A stretch of 64,000 nt of DNA from Oreohelix idahoensis (GCA_024509875.1 JAMPIV010014840.1:310001-374000); one strand, 5' to 3'. Numbered from the stretch's first letter, positions 23,690-34,280 are shown. Notes: generated from the sequence alone by a model not told the origin. Numbers and translations are program-made.

Positions 23690-23709
23690 TATTGGGGTCT
23701 CGCTCTTGG
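23690..23709 (+). promoter_or_regulatory. Candidate primer-binding site
   Basis: 'attggggtctcgctcttggg' follows the 5' LTR after a few bases. Its TGG-start pattern resembles the sites inferred for the other two LTR elements here. The tRNA used cannot be named with confidence. Confidence 0.5.
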
Positions 23710-23891
23710 GATTTTGAATCTTTCCCTATTAAAAATATTGGGGGTAATTCACTTCAGGGAATATAAGAATTAAAAGGTATCCTTGGGTGGAATTAAATAA
23801 GGTTGAGCTCACGGTGCCTGTGTTGTCCATTATATATATATTTAGAATTTGAATTGTTGGTTAGACATTGTAGAAATTTACATGATAGACA

Positions 23892-25880
23892 ATGGCGGAC
23901 CTGGCCAAATTTCGATCTGCCGCTGTTCAGACTGCAAAAGAGTTAGGATTAGATGGGCAAGTTATGGTTGCCTATGTCACGACGGAATGTGACAAATTTA
24001 TTGAACGTGAAGAAAGAAGGTTTGAAGCCGAAAGAAAGTTAGAGGCTGACAAGGAAATTAAGAGGTTGCAGATTGAGGCTGAGGCTAAGAAATTGGAAGC
24101 AGAAGAAAGAAGATTGACTGCAGAAAGAGAAGACAGGAAATTAGCTGCAGAAAGGGAAGCAGAAGATAAAAGATTACAAAGGGAACATGAGTTACGACTA
24201 AGGGAGTTTGAGTTTCAAGGCCATGCTCCTGAAAATGGTGCCAGTCCCTTTGCCTCTGATGCTACGGTTACTCAAGGAGCCTCAACCTCAGCTATGAATT
24301 TTCATTTAGATCATTTTGTTGAGAAAGACGATGATATAGAGAGCTACCTGAATAGGTATGAGCTATTAGCTACCACGTATGGGTTAGAGAGAGAAAGGTG
24401 GAGCTTAAAGTTATCTCAGGGACTTCGTGGGGCAGCTTATGAAGTTTTTGCAAAAATGAGCAGAGGTGATCAGGAAAATTATGACATGCTAAAGCAGGCT
24501 CTTTTGTTAAGGTATGAAAAGAATGCAGAGTTTTACAGGAAAAAATTTAGGAATGCTAAACTACTGTCAGGTGAAACCTATCACCAGTTCTCTGCACGAA
24601 TAGAGACATACTTGGAGAAATGGACTTCTCTGGGGAAAACCCAAGATCTTAAGGAAATGGTCCTTATAGAGCAACTAAGAGAGTCCATGGCTCCAGACCT
24701 GAGAAAGTTTCTCATGGAACAAGGTGCAGAGAGGCTGGGTGAGTTGCTAAATGTTGCTGAAAGGTATCAAGCAGCTCAAGCAGAGGTAACAGGTAATAAA
24801 AAGAAACAGGTGGACAACTTTAGGGCACCACAGAACTTTAATAAATTTGATCCTAAGGATCAAAATAAAGGTAAGCACCAATTTGATAGGCCACGGTATG
24901 AAAATAAAAATAAATTCCCACAATTCGATGAAAGGAAATATAATGAAAGAAAATCTTTCAACCAAGGAAAAAGGTGGTGTAAGATTTGTCAGATGGACAA
25001 TCATGACACTGACCGTTGCAGAAGGAAACCTGTGTATATGGCAACCCTTCAGGTCAGGTCGACCTCAAGACAGGAGGAGGATATTATGTTGGATACCACT
25101 CCAGAAGAGATGAGGAAGGCACAGGCTGGGGATAAAACACTCAAGCCTTGTTTCAGAAAATTGTCAACTTGTCATACAACTCCAGGCAAGGGAGATTTTT
25201 ACATGAAAAACAAGTTGATGTATAGGAAGACTGGAGCTAGATCCAATGGTCACGGACAGCTGGTTCTTCCAAAAAGATATAGGACAGACTTAATAAGGAG
25301 CCTACATGTGAAACCAGATGGGGACCATGAGAAGATAGGTACCATCATTCAAAAGGTGGCTCATAATTATTATTGGCCCAAAGCAAGATGGGACATTGAG
25401 AATTTTGTAGAAAGGTGTAGCATAGCACATGAGGGAACACCCACAAGTGGGAACATGGATCAGGACCTGGATACGCCACGGGGCAAAATTAGGCCTGATA
25501 ATAAAAAGAGATATAAATTTGATAAAGTGGACCAAATGGAATGGGAAGCCCCTTTTCACGGACAAGCTTCACTTAACTGTGTTACAATGGCCACTATGCG
25601 GAGAGTGCAAAAAGATGTCTTACCCCAGGATAAGCCAAAAATCCCTCAATCGGACTTAAACAAACTGGAGGAAGAAGATGTAGAGAGGAAATCTCTCATC
25701 AAGAATTTTAAGTGGGGAGAAAGCCCCAAAAGAATTGGTAGCGGTCGTTTTGTGAATGATAATTCTGGGAAGAAAAATCATCACTATAAAGCTTCGAGTG
25801 GAAGAGACCATACCGGTGCATGGACAAATAGGTCCACACAATTAAGGTCCATATGTAGCTTTGTTAAGAACGTGGACTGA
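23892..25880 (+). CDS. gag fused to integrase zinc region (662 aa), protease and integrase core absent
   Basis: The ATG at 23892 opens the first long frame after the primer-binding site. Residues about 30-110 are a Glu/Lys/Arg-rich coiled coil. Residues 135-300 are the capsid, with 'LKLSQGLRGAAYEVFAKM', 'ETYHQFSARIETYLEKW' and 'VLIEQLRESMAPDLRKFL', the last SCAN-like. Residues about 363-376 form a CCHC knuckle ('CKICQMDNHDTDRC'). The usual protease is missing after it; the frame goes straight to an integrase H-H zinc segment ('LVLPKRYRTDLIRSLHVKP' then 'YYWPKARWDIENFVERC'), where one of the two expected cysteines is lost. Residues about 515-662 are Lys-rich and match nothing I recognise. The frame overlaps the next by 20 bases in another phase. 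Confidence 0.88.
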   Translation: MADLAKFRSAAVQTAKELGLDGQVMVAYVTTECDKFIEREERRFEAERKLEADKEIKRLQIEAEAKKLEAEERRLTAEREDRKLAAEREAEDKRLQREHELRLREFEFQGHAPENGASPFASDATVTQGASTSAMNFHLDHFVEKDDDIESYLNRYELLATTYGLERERWSLKLSQGLRGAAYEVFAKMSRGDQENYDMLKQALLLRYEKNAEFYRKKFRNAKLLSGETYHQFSARIETYLEKWTSLGKTQDLKEMVLIEQLRESMAPDLRKFLMEQGAERLGELLNVAERYQAAQAEVTGNKKKQVDNFRAPQNFNKFDPKDQNKGKHQFDRPRYENKNKFPQFDERKYNERKSFNQGKRWCKICQMDNHDTDRCRRKPVYMATLQVRSTSRQEEDIMLDTTPEEMRKAQAGDKTLKPCFRKLSTCHTTPGKGDFYMKNKLMYRKTGARSNGHGQLVLPKRYRTDLIRSLHVKPDGDHEKIGTIIQKVAHNYYWPKARWDIENFVERCSIAHEGTPTSGNMDQDLDTPRGKIRPDNKKRYKFDKVDQMEWEAPFHGQASLNCVTMATMRRVQKDVLPQDKPKIPQSDLNKLEEEDVERKSLIKNFKWGESPKRIGSGRFVNDNSGKKNHHYKASSGRDHTGAWTNRSTQLRSICSFVKNVD

Positions 25881-27759
25881 TGAAAAGGCAGAGGAAAACA
25901 TTACATCTTCATACCAATATGTGAATGAGCTGACCACTCGGTTGAAAACTGGCTGGAAACTTGCCAATGAAAATTTGAAACAAGCCAGGAAGAAACATGC
26001 TGCCTATTATAACAGGAAGGCGAAAGACAGAAATTTGGCTGTGGGAGAGAAAGTACTGCTTCTTTTGCCCGGGAGTCAGAATAAGTTACAAATTGGATGG
26101 CAGGGTCCATATACAGTTCTAGAGAAGGTGTCTAGAACAAATTATAAGATAGATAAGAAGGGGAAAGAAAAAATCTATCATGTGAATCTCCTGAAGAAAT
26201 ATTTGGAAAGAGAACATCAGGAAGAGACACACTTGTTGACCTTGTCCATCGCCATGGAGATGAAAAAGGAACCACTTTCATCATTTGAATATCCATTACA
26301 CCCCTGTGAGACAGCAGCACAGGTGAAAATCAGTACACATTTAACGAAAACTCAGAAAGAGAGAGTGCAACAGGTTCTAAATAATCATGCAGAGGTGTTA
26401 ACAGACCGACCAGGGCATACAAACCTATTGGAATATGATATGAAACTAATAGACTCCACACCTGTCTGTATGAAACCATATTCGATCCCGTTTGCTAAGG
26501 AGAAAGCTTTGAAGGAAGAGATAGATTATCTATTGAAGGAAGGAATTATTTCGCACAGTGAGTCTTCGTATAGTTCCGGTGTTGTACTCTTAAGGAAGCC
26601 CTCTGGAGAACATAGACTCTGTATAGATTACAGGAGACTGAATGCTATTACAGAAGGACAGGTGGATCCATTGCCGGATACAAATCAGCTTTTTGCCAGA
26701 CTAAATAAAGCTAAATATTTCTCAAAAGTGGATCTGAGTAAAGGATACTATCAGATTCCAGTAAAGCCTGAGGTTAGACCATACCTAGCTTTTAGTACCT
26801 CAGAAGGACACTATGAGTTTAATAGATTGCCATTTGGATTGAAGAATGCGCCTAGTGTCTTCTCTAGAATGATGAGAAAATTATTGGATCCTCTGAATAA
26901 TCCCTGTATAACAAATTTTATGGATGATATCCTTATAGCAACAGAAACATTTGAGGAACACATTGACTCTCTGAACATGCTGTTTGATCGACTTAGGGAG
27001 GCAAATTTAACAGCCCGTCCAACCAAATGTTGCGTTGGATGTAAAGAATTGGAATTTTTGGGACACACAGTTTATCAGGGAAATATGACCCCTGACCCAA
27101 AGAATTTAGAAAAACTACAGAAAGCCCCGAGACCACAAACCAAGAAGGACGTGAGATCCTTTGTCTCATTATGTGGTTTCTACCAGAAGTATATCAAGAA
27201 CTTTAATTCCATATGTGCACCGTTAACTGAATTGACACGTAAAGGACTTCCAGATCGCATTACATGGACACCACAATGTGAAATGACTTACCAAGAATTG
27301 AAGGAAAAGCTCACAAGTAAACCCATTTTGAAATTACCTGACTTAAGTCAAGAATTCATAGTAAGGACGGATGCAAGTAATATTGGGTTAGGTGCAACTC
27401 TACTACAGAAATCAGATGCATTGGATGGGGAATTAAGCCCAGTGGCATATGCTAGCAGAAAGTTGAATAAAGCTGAAATCAACTACTCAACTAGCGAAAA
27501 AGAATGTCTTGCAGTAATATGGGCAATAAAGAAATTCAATATTTATCTATATGGGAAGGCATTTAAGTTGCAAACAGATCACAAACCTTTATCGTTTCTA
27601 GCACAGGCTAAGCATGAGAACTCTAGGTTACTCCGATGGTCTTTACTTCTGGCTCCATATAATTTTAGCATTGAGTATATATCTGGAAAAACCAATTTGG
27701 GAGCGGATTTTTTAAGCCGCCATCCGTGTGATGAGAATCACCGTAAACCCCAGAAATAA
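25861..27759 (+). CDS. Integrase C-terminal module, reverse transcriptase and RNase H (632 aa)
   Basis: Residues 1-110 are the end of integrase with the GPY/F module ('LQIGWQGPYTVLEKV', about residues 76-90). Reverse transcriptase follows: 'RLCIDYRRLNAIT', 'FSKVDLSKGYYQIPV' (first catalytic Asp), 'LPFGLKNAPSVFSRMM' and 'FMDDILIA' (about residue 354, catalytic DD). RNase H follows, with 'VRTDASNIGLGATL' (about residue 503), 'SEKECLAVIWAIKKF' and 'LQTDHKPL'. The frame is uninterrupted. The frame opens just after an in-frame stop at 25843, and the first codon taken here is TTG, so it is probably made by frameshifting from the upstream frame. That mechanism is an inference. The polypurine tract lies about 50 bases downstream. 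Confidence 0.92.
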   Translation: MLRTWTDEKAEENITSSYQYVNELTTRLKTGWKLANENLKQARKKHAAYYNRKAKDRNLAVGEKVLLLLPGSQNKLQIGWQGPYTVLEKVSRTNYKIDKKGKEKIYHVNLLKKYLEREHQEETHLLTLSIAMEMKKEPLSSFEYPLHPCETAAQVKISTHLTKTQKERVQQVLNNHAEVLTDRPGHTNLLEYDMKLIDSTPVCMKPYSIPFAKEKALKEEIDYLLKEGIISHSESSYSSGVVLLRKPSGEHRLCIDYRRLNAITEGQVDPLPDTNQLFARLNKAKYFSKVDLSKGYYQIPVKPEVRPYLAFSTSEGHYEFNRLPFGLKNAPSVFSRMMRKLLDPLNNPCITNFMDDILIATETFEEHIDSLNMLFDRLREANLTARPTKCCVGCKELEFLGHTVYQGNMTPDPKNLEKLQKAPRPQTKKDVRSFVSLCGFYQKYIKNFNSICAPLTELTRKGLPDRITWTPQCEMTYQELKEKLTSKPILKLPDLSQEFIVRTDASNIGLGATLLQKSDALDGELSPVAYASRKLNKAEINYSTSEKECLAVIWAIKKFNIYLYGKAFKLQTDHKPLSFLAQAKHENSRLLRWSLLLAPYNFSIEYISGKTNLGADFLSRHPCDENHRKPQK

Positions 27760-27810
27760 TAATAAATTTCTCTATGTGTATATAGAATAAAGGACTGACA
27801 TATAATGTCT

Positions 27811-27826
27811 GTTTTAAGAGGGGAGG
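27811..27826 (+). promoter_or_regulatory. Polypurine tract
   Basis: 'ttttaagaggggagg' immediately precedes the 3' LTR, the expected position for plus-strand DNA priming. Confidence 0.9.
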
Positions 27827-30236
27827 TGTCGTGAAATATTCTAATCCACATATATAAATTATTAGGTAAATATAAAGCCTAACAAATAAAATTAATAAAG
27901 AGAAGAGCAATGGGAAAATAACAGTGCTGTCACAAAGAATGTACTCGAAATCCCCCTTGTTTTCTGCTTCGTCTGCAAATTGTAACGCTTTCACGTTGAT
28001 ATAAAAGCTTACTGTATTATTACCCGCCTTCTTCAATGAAACGTGTGCTGCATTTCTAAGAAAAACATTGAGACGTACTGCGTAATGACCTAAATTAATC
28101 CTAACATTAATTATACTGCGTTACCAAAACGAACGAACAGATGGACAAAAGGATAAAGAGAGAGGGAGGGCTGAAAATCAGGAACGCATGCAACACGCGT
28201 CGCGCGATACACAAATGCTGCCATCACGCGTGTAAGTCTACATGCACTAATTTTTTTTTCAGACGGACAGTGATAAAATACACTACCCTTTCCCAGAGTT
28301 AGGTTTATAAATCATAAAAAAACTCTTATTAGAAAAGATAACATTAGATGGGTTTACGGTTGAAAACATAACAGTACCCAGACAGCACATCTTCGAAACA
28401 GGAGGTAGAGGAAATTGCATATTTTGAACGCAGCCACGTAGCTCCTTTAAATTAGTATTTTTGGGTTCCTTAGGGCTTGCTGACAAATAATATGTAAAAC
28501 GTTACGCAAATAGTCCAGGAATTAATAAATTATACCCAAAATAAAATAGTGAGGATGCCTGACAGCATGGAATCATTTCTGCTCATAAAATTTTTTTTAT
28601 AACGTGTTTGAAAAAAACCTTACGTTACATAAATAGCCTACCATGTAAACTCCAAATTGATTGGAGCGCAACAAATGAAAGCCTAACCACGATTGGTCGG
28701 ACTATAAATACTATCTTGGTTGTTAGGGGAGACGGGGAAAGGTAACATTTTTTCAAACACTTGTCGAAACGGGGCTCATTGGTCAGACTCGCTGATATAC
28801 ACACTTGGGAGCGTTAGTTCGAAACCACTTGTTTAAATAAGATTGATAAAGCATCAGTGCGTTGAAGCCAGCTTATATTTGGCTAAATAAAAGCCTGGAA
28901 GATAAGCAGATGGGAATTTGTGCCAGTTTGTGCCAGAATTCATTGCTAATCAACGTATCTGTGTTTATTCGTATGAAGTGTGGTAAGCTTGAACCATTCA
29001 ATATCTTTTAATGAAAATTGAATGTGAATTGTTGATTTATGCCTGTATATATATGTGTAGTTCAGTGGCCAACGTGAGGTAAAGCCTGTAATGCTCCAGC
29101 CTGAACAGAGGGTGTCGGAGAGAAGTAAAACGGCATGGAATGGCCAAACAGTACACTGACACCTGGATGATTGAATAGAAAGAAATAATGCTGGAATTGC
29201 AGAGGCGTAGTAACCATTAAGAAGGGTAATACTGGAATAAAGTATTTCAAATGAAGCTGACAGTTGGCCTAATGCTCTGAACTCAATGTTTGTGCTGTGT
29301 TGTGATCAGTGTAACAAGAGAGTTTAAGTTAGTTATGAAGTAGAAGGTACATCCTTCTTGATTTCAGGGACAGTGGTCTTGATGGTAGTGAGCAGCACCT
29401 GGTCAGAGCTTTGCTGAATCCAGTGTCGGACAGCATACTCCTTGGTCCTTTTAGCTATCAGTGAGGTGTCTCCAGAGCCCAGAGGAGAATTCGAGCAGAG
29501 GAGTCCTTTCCTGCCGCCATCACGCCAGATAAGCTAACTTGGCCAGCTGAGCTCAACATTATGTCCCCTCATCTTGAAATAACTTTGTAAAAATAACATT
29601 CAGAGGGGAATTTAATTGTCTTAATATCAGGAACTGAGAACATCTCCAATACTAGTCCCTAAGACAAACTATTGAAGTCATGATGACAAATACCAACAGA
29701 GCTTGAACAAAACAAAACCAGTATTACCTCATATTACTACTACACAACTGACACACATAGGATATTTTTAATAATATATGTCACTACAATATTCATATTG
29801 ATAAAGTCTGTACATATACTTGTAATTAAAATTGATTGTGATTCCTGGTTCCTTTGTATTTGAATCAGGACACAAATACATTATTAACAGCACTGAATAC
29901 ATATTGTTATTTGAAACGTTACGAGTGACTTCTTTAAGATATTCTCATAGAGTGTTATATGTATGTGAGTGTCACAGTGTTGTTAAGAGTAGTGGATTAA
30001 ATTAAATTGTTTATCTGTCTGTTGTTGTGACTTACACTTCACCATACTCATACCCTAGACACATAACGTAGCATCACACTATTCCAGAATAATTCTGACT
30101 GAGATATATAGATATGTGGTAGCAAGTAAGGTTATCTATAATACACTACTCTTAATAGATATAGATACCTTCACAGCTGATCTCAGTCAGTACACTAAGT
30201 TCCCTATAAGTATTTATAACATCCCACTTCACCACA
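27827..30236 (+). repeat. 3' LTR (2,410 bp)
   Basis: Same start and end as the 5' LTR. It lacks one of the two units of the internal duplication near 29240. Other differences from the 5' LTR are single substitutions and one- or two-base indels. Confidence 0.95.
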
Positions 30237-30241
30237 ATTGT
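30237..30241. repeat. Target-site duplication, right (attgt)
   Basis: Identical to 21201-21205. Confidence 0.9.
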
Positions 30242-30370
30242 AAAAATTGAAGGTGATGAAACTAATCCTTGAGGAATGCCATTCTGTTCTTCATACAATT
30301 CTGACCTGTCATTGTTAATTTGTACTGTGACATATCTATTTTGAAGAAAGTTCTCTAAATATCAGTATTT
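30242..30370 (-). pseudogene. LINE reverse transcriptase, middle part of the split copy
   Basis: On the minus strand: 'YLENFLQNRYVTVQINND' then 'NGIPQGLVSSPSIFT', the finger and palm region just before the FADD box at 21100-21150. The reading continues across the LTR element into the other part in frame, once one copy of the target duplication is discounted. Confidence 0.85.
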
Positions 30371-31982
30371 CATACATGCCACACCTCAGAGATGAAAAAC
30401 CTGTACAAAAAATTTAAAAAACCTGTACAAAGACCCGCAAAACCTGTACAAAGACCCGCAAAACCTGTACAAAGACTGAAAAACGTAACAAAAGAGTTTA
30501 TTCATGTAAAAGTATATTCAATTAGATGGTTCTGCACCATCATAGTGACATGCGGCCTTTGCCTTTTTAAGCATGTCTTCACTTGCTTTAAAACCTAAAC
30601 AACAAGAGTTAGAATTTATTTTGCATAGTAAATACAAATATTAATAATCAATTTGAAAAATATAATTATTTGTAATTTTAATATTATATAATGAAATAGA
30701 ATCTTGGAAAAAAATTAATACAATTTATGGTTGAAATGAAGAACAGTTGCTGTGTTTTCTATAGTGCCTTATAAAAGTACAGGCCTAAAGAGACCAGTAA
30801 TAAGCATTATGGGTTAGGAATCTTAAATTTAAAATCTAATAAATTTTTTGCTAAAGCTGGTAATGAAAATATAAACTAGCGCTGGCGTAATATTAGCCTG
30901 TATATTTTCTACCGAACTTCAAAAATTGGAATAGCCGTTAAAGCCCAACTGGTAGTTTTTAAATAGACCTTCCCATACACAAATTTTAGTGTCAATCAAA
31001 CATTGATAGTAGGCTAATTAATTATTTAATAATTATAAATCATTGAATGACCGTAATGATGACCACCAAAGGCAAAATAACATTGTTTTTTTAAAGAAAC
31101 GAAATTAAAACTAAGAAGAGAAGTAGGCTAACTCCAAATAAACTTTTCTCTGATCGAGTTAAGATGTAAATTTTCCACGCTATTGTGGTTTTTTTTTCTT
31201 TTCAGTTTCATAATTTGGTAATATCGGAATGACGTTCGCCGAATGCTCCGCGTGTATTTTCGTACCATTTAGATTTAGGGTTAACCCTAGCTGTAACCCT
31301 AATTATAACTCTAAATGGTACGAAAATACATGCGGAGCATTCGGCGACCGTCATTACGATATTAGGCTACCCATAATTTGTAGGCTATTGTATTATTTTT
31401 CAAATTTACATTTCTTACGCACTTTCTACAAGTTTTAGTGAAATCAAATAATATGTAGTGGTATCAGCCTTTTTTTTTTACCAGCCGTAAATAATAAATT
31501 ATGCTAAACCTTAGGGGAAAAGAAAGCATAGGCCTAAGTTATCTGACAGTTAAATCTAACTTCATCTAAACAATGTTATTGTAATATTTTTTTAAAAATG
31601 AATTACTTACCAATACTAAACTGGAAATTAATCCTAAACAATAGGCTCGACTCAAAAAAGATTTCAGTGCTGCGTAATCGTTCAAATAATCAGTAACCTC
31701 GCGCTAGCTTTAGCGAAAAATTGTGAATGAACACGCCACGCACATCCCGCGGCAATTGAAAAATAGGCAGCTTGATTTTCATTGGTTATTTTTTTTTTTT
31801 ATCCACTTGGCTTAAAATCTCGCCGAATCTCATGACGCAAATTGTGTAGTGGCACAAGATTTATATGTATATTTAATAATTAGGCGAAAAAACCCGTACA
31901 GACCCGTGTACGGCCCGTACACATCTGAAAACGCAAACACCCCGTACAGATTATGGGTAAACCTTTAAGTGTGGCATGTATG
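30371..31982. mobile_element. DNA transposon-like element with terminal inverted repeats, non-autonomous
   Basis: The ends are inverted copies of 'catacatgccacac' (30371-30384 and 31969-31982). Subterminal repeats follow on both sides: left, 'cctgtacaaagacccgcaaa' in three tandem copies (about 30418-30475); right, 'cgtacagacccgtgtacgg' and similar. It carries no transposase. If the true ends are 'catgccac', a TA target duplication remains, which would suggest Tc1/mariner-like or related machinery. That is uncertain. It interrupts the LINE reverse transcriptase copy. A smaller hairpin element is nested inside. Confidence 0.7.
31219..31364. mobile_element. Hairpin MITE-like element (146 bp), nested
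   Basis: Arms of about 53 bases are nearly perfect inverted repeats: 'taatatcg' through 'cgtaccatttaga' on the left, with its complement ending 'cgatatta' on the right. They are separated by about 35 bases with 'agggttaaccctagctgtaa'. No coding capacity. The telomere-like triplets in the loop look incidental. Confidence 0.8.
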
Positions 31983-32825
31983 CATTTTGATTGTCTGATC
32001 CAGGGTGCATCTATCCCTTCTTAATCCTGATTGAGTCTGGCTGTATACTTTATTATTTTCCAAATAAAAATTTAATGTGTTATTTACTTTGGTTTCTAAT
32101 ATTTTACCTAGATGGGAAGTTACGGAAATTGATCTGCATGAACTAGCAGTCTTTTTCTGGGATTAGTATTGGAATAACTACTGCCACTTTCCATGTCTTG
32201 GGAATTTTTCCCACATTCCAAATTTTGTTAAGTAGAGATGTTACAATTCCTTAGGAACTCTTTAGTATAAGTTTCAGCATTTCATAGCTCAAGATATTAT
32301 GTCCTGGTGTTGTATTTGTTTTTTTCCTTTATTACATTTTCCACTTCCTCCAATGTAATATATGCTTTTAAATATGATAACCCTTCTGCATTCTCAGTTA
32401 TATTGTCACTGAGTTTTGTAATGAGTTTTTTTTCTTCCATTGCTCTCATTCCGACTTCGTTTTTTCATGGAGCTAACATTATGGTAGTATCTAGCCAGTA
32501 CATTTGCTTTTTTTATTGTCAGTATCTGCTCTTACTGGGATTTTAATAGTAGGTATTATCCTTTGTCTAGTTCTGCCTTTTATAGCCTTTAATTTATTCC
32601 ACACATCTGTACTACAGTGCGTTTTGGGATTTAAGGCATGATAACATATTCCCGGTGCAGCTACTGGTTAACCAAGAGAGTAGGTCTGCAAAGTGCGGAG
32701 AGCATCTTTATTTTTAAATGTTTGCTTCTGTTTTTTTCTATTATTGTGTTTTATTAACTTGTGTATTTTTGATGGAGTTTTAATGCCTATAAAGATTTTC
32801 TGCATTTATTTCTATCTTGTAAGAG
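31983..32825 (-). pseudogene. LINE reverse transcriptase, 5' part of the split copy
   Basis: Minus-strand frames give 'LLNKIWNVGKIPKTWKVA' and 'VVIPILIPEKD', then 'SISVTSHLGKILETKVNN' and 'QSGLRRDRCTLDQTIKMH'. These are the conserved N-terminal reverse transcriptase blocks (IP.LKP..., RPISL..., QSGFR...STLDQ). About 70 residues expected between this part and the part at 30242, including the first catalytic aspartate block, are missing, so the copy was deleted there. Several stops. Confidence 0.85.
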
Positions 32826-33098
32826 AGGTAAAGATGATCCCGTTACACGCCCATTGAGGCATATTGGGAATACGGTCTTAGGCCCCTATTTTCTTGACCA
32901 TCGGCACACTAAGGGTGATGTGATCAGCATCACGCCGGCCGCCTTAACCCTCCCACAGTTGCTCTGGTGCCCAATTCATGAGGCTGGGTCGACCCCGGAG
33001 CCGTTTGCAGTCTAAAAAAATCTCACCTTCACTGGGTATCGAACCATGGACCACCGAGCTAGGAAGCCAGTGCACTAAGCACTGCGCTACCGTGGCTC
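32826..33098 (-). mobile_element. tRNA-derived SINE
   Basis: Read from 33098 downward it begins 'ggagccacggtagcgcagtg', a clear tRNA 5' half with box A. It continues to 'ggtggtccatggttcgatac', with box B. A GC-richer body follows ('gcggccggcgtgatgctgat'). It sits at the upstream edge of the split LINE. Confidence 0.85.
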
Positions 33099-33417
33099 CA
33101 TTTCTACTTTGTTGTTATGTCTTTATCTTTTGCCTGTGCTGTTCATGTTTTTTTGCAGTCCATCAGAAAGAGTCAAACTGTATTTGGTTCGACATGATCA
33201 GAAGACAGCAAACTGCCACACATAATCTACAGCAGTCTCTATCCGGCGACAGCGTAGTTCTCAGAGGTCTATGAAGAGTCAAAGTAAAAATAGGATTTCT
33301 CCAGAACCCTGAGTCATCTCGTACATGGAGACTACTATGAAGCTGTGCATGAAGGCTGACAACCTCATCACGTATAACACGTTAGCACACAGACCACTGC
33401 TGTACGAGCATGTGAAT
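33099..33417. other. No recognisable gene
   Basis: Short unique stretch between a SINE and a minisatellite. Confidence 0.4.
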
Positions 33418-34200
33418 GTGAGGATACGCTGATGAGGATACGATGATGAGCGTATCCTCATCATCATCAGCGTATCCTCATCATCAGCGTATCCTCATCA
33501 TCATCGTATCATCGCCAGCGTATCCTCATCATCAGCGTATCCTCATCATCAGCGTATCCTCATGATAATCGTATCATCATCATCATCTGTTTCCTCATCA
33601 TTATCGTATCATCATCAGCGTATCCTCATCATCATCGTATCATCATCATCGTATCCTCATCATCATCGTATTATCATCAGCGTATCCTCATCATCAGCGT
33701 ATCCTCATCATCATCGTATCGTCATCATCGTATCCTCATCATCAGCGTATCCTCATCAGCGTATCCTCATCATCATCAGCGTATCCTCATCATCAGCGTA
33801 ACCTCATCAGCGTTTCCTCATCATCATCCTCGTATCCTCATCAGCGTATCCTCATCAGCGTATCCTCATCATCATCATCGTATCCTCATCATCATCTACG
33901 TATCATCAACATCGTATCATGATCATCATCATATCCTCATAATCATTGTATCATCATCATCATATCATCTTCGTCATTATCATCATCAATATTATCCTCA
34001 TAGTCGTTATCATCGTTATAATTTTCGTCATCCTCATCATCACTGTCGTCGTTATCATCATTATCGTCGTCGTCATCATCATCGACATTATCATTATCTT
34101 CATCATTCTTATCATCTTCAGCATCACGATATTTGTCCCCATCATAATCATCATCATCATTATCACCATCGTCGTCGCAGTAACGACCATCTTCATAAGT
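33418..34200. repeat. ATC-rich minisatellite and trinucleotide tract
   Basis: At 33418-33935 units of 'cgtatcctcatcatcag', 12-21 bases long, repeat many times. The first two units are in the opposite orientation and form an inverted junction near 33447. From 33936 the pattern relaxes into imperfect ATC/ATT triplets. ORFs in it (Asp-rich, Ile-rich or Met-rich) are products of the triplet repeat and not genes. Confidence 0.9.
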
Positions 34201-34280
34201 TGACATCTCTATTTCCATGTCTTCCGTCTTGATGGTATTCCCTGTTAGACCCTTTTCCGTCCATCTCTTGGTTAGCTAAT

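Larger units (their letters stand above)
21206..30236 (+). mobile_element. Gmr1-like Ty3/gypsy LTR retrotransposon, complete with both LTRs
   Basis: A 9,031-bp element bounded by TG...CA direct repeats (21206-23687 and 27827-30236) and a 5-bp target duplication. Internal order: primer-binding site, gag with CCHC knuckle, integrase zinc region, integrase GPY/F module, reverse transcriptase, RNase H, polypurine tract. Integrase therefore precedes reverse transcriptase, as in Gmr1-like elements. Protease and the integrase D,D-35-E core are not present. The LTRs differ by about eight substitutions that I could count by eye plus several small indels and one 72-bp difference, so the insertion is recent. 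It sits in a LINE on the opposite strand. Confidence 0.93.

Noticed and set aside
24747..27068. Minus-strand ORFs of 60-87 aa opposite gag and pol
   Set aside because: Antisense shadows of well-supported plus-strand frames.
31275..31310. 'agggttaaccctagctgtaaccctaa' as telomeric repeat
   Set aside because: Only a few imperfect triplet-like pieces in a hairpin loop; no array.
33943..34218. Asp-rich ORF (91 aa, minus) and Ile/Val-rich or Met-rich partners
   Set aside because: Product of imperfect ATC/ATT triplets; three overlapping frames are equally open.
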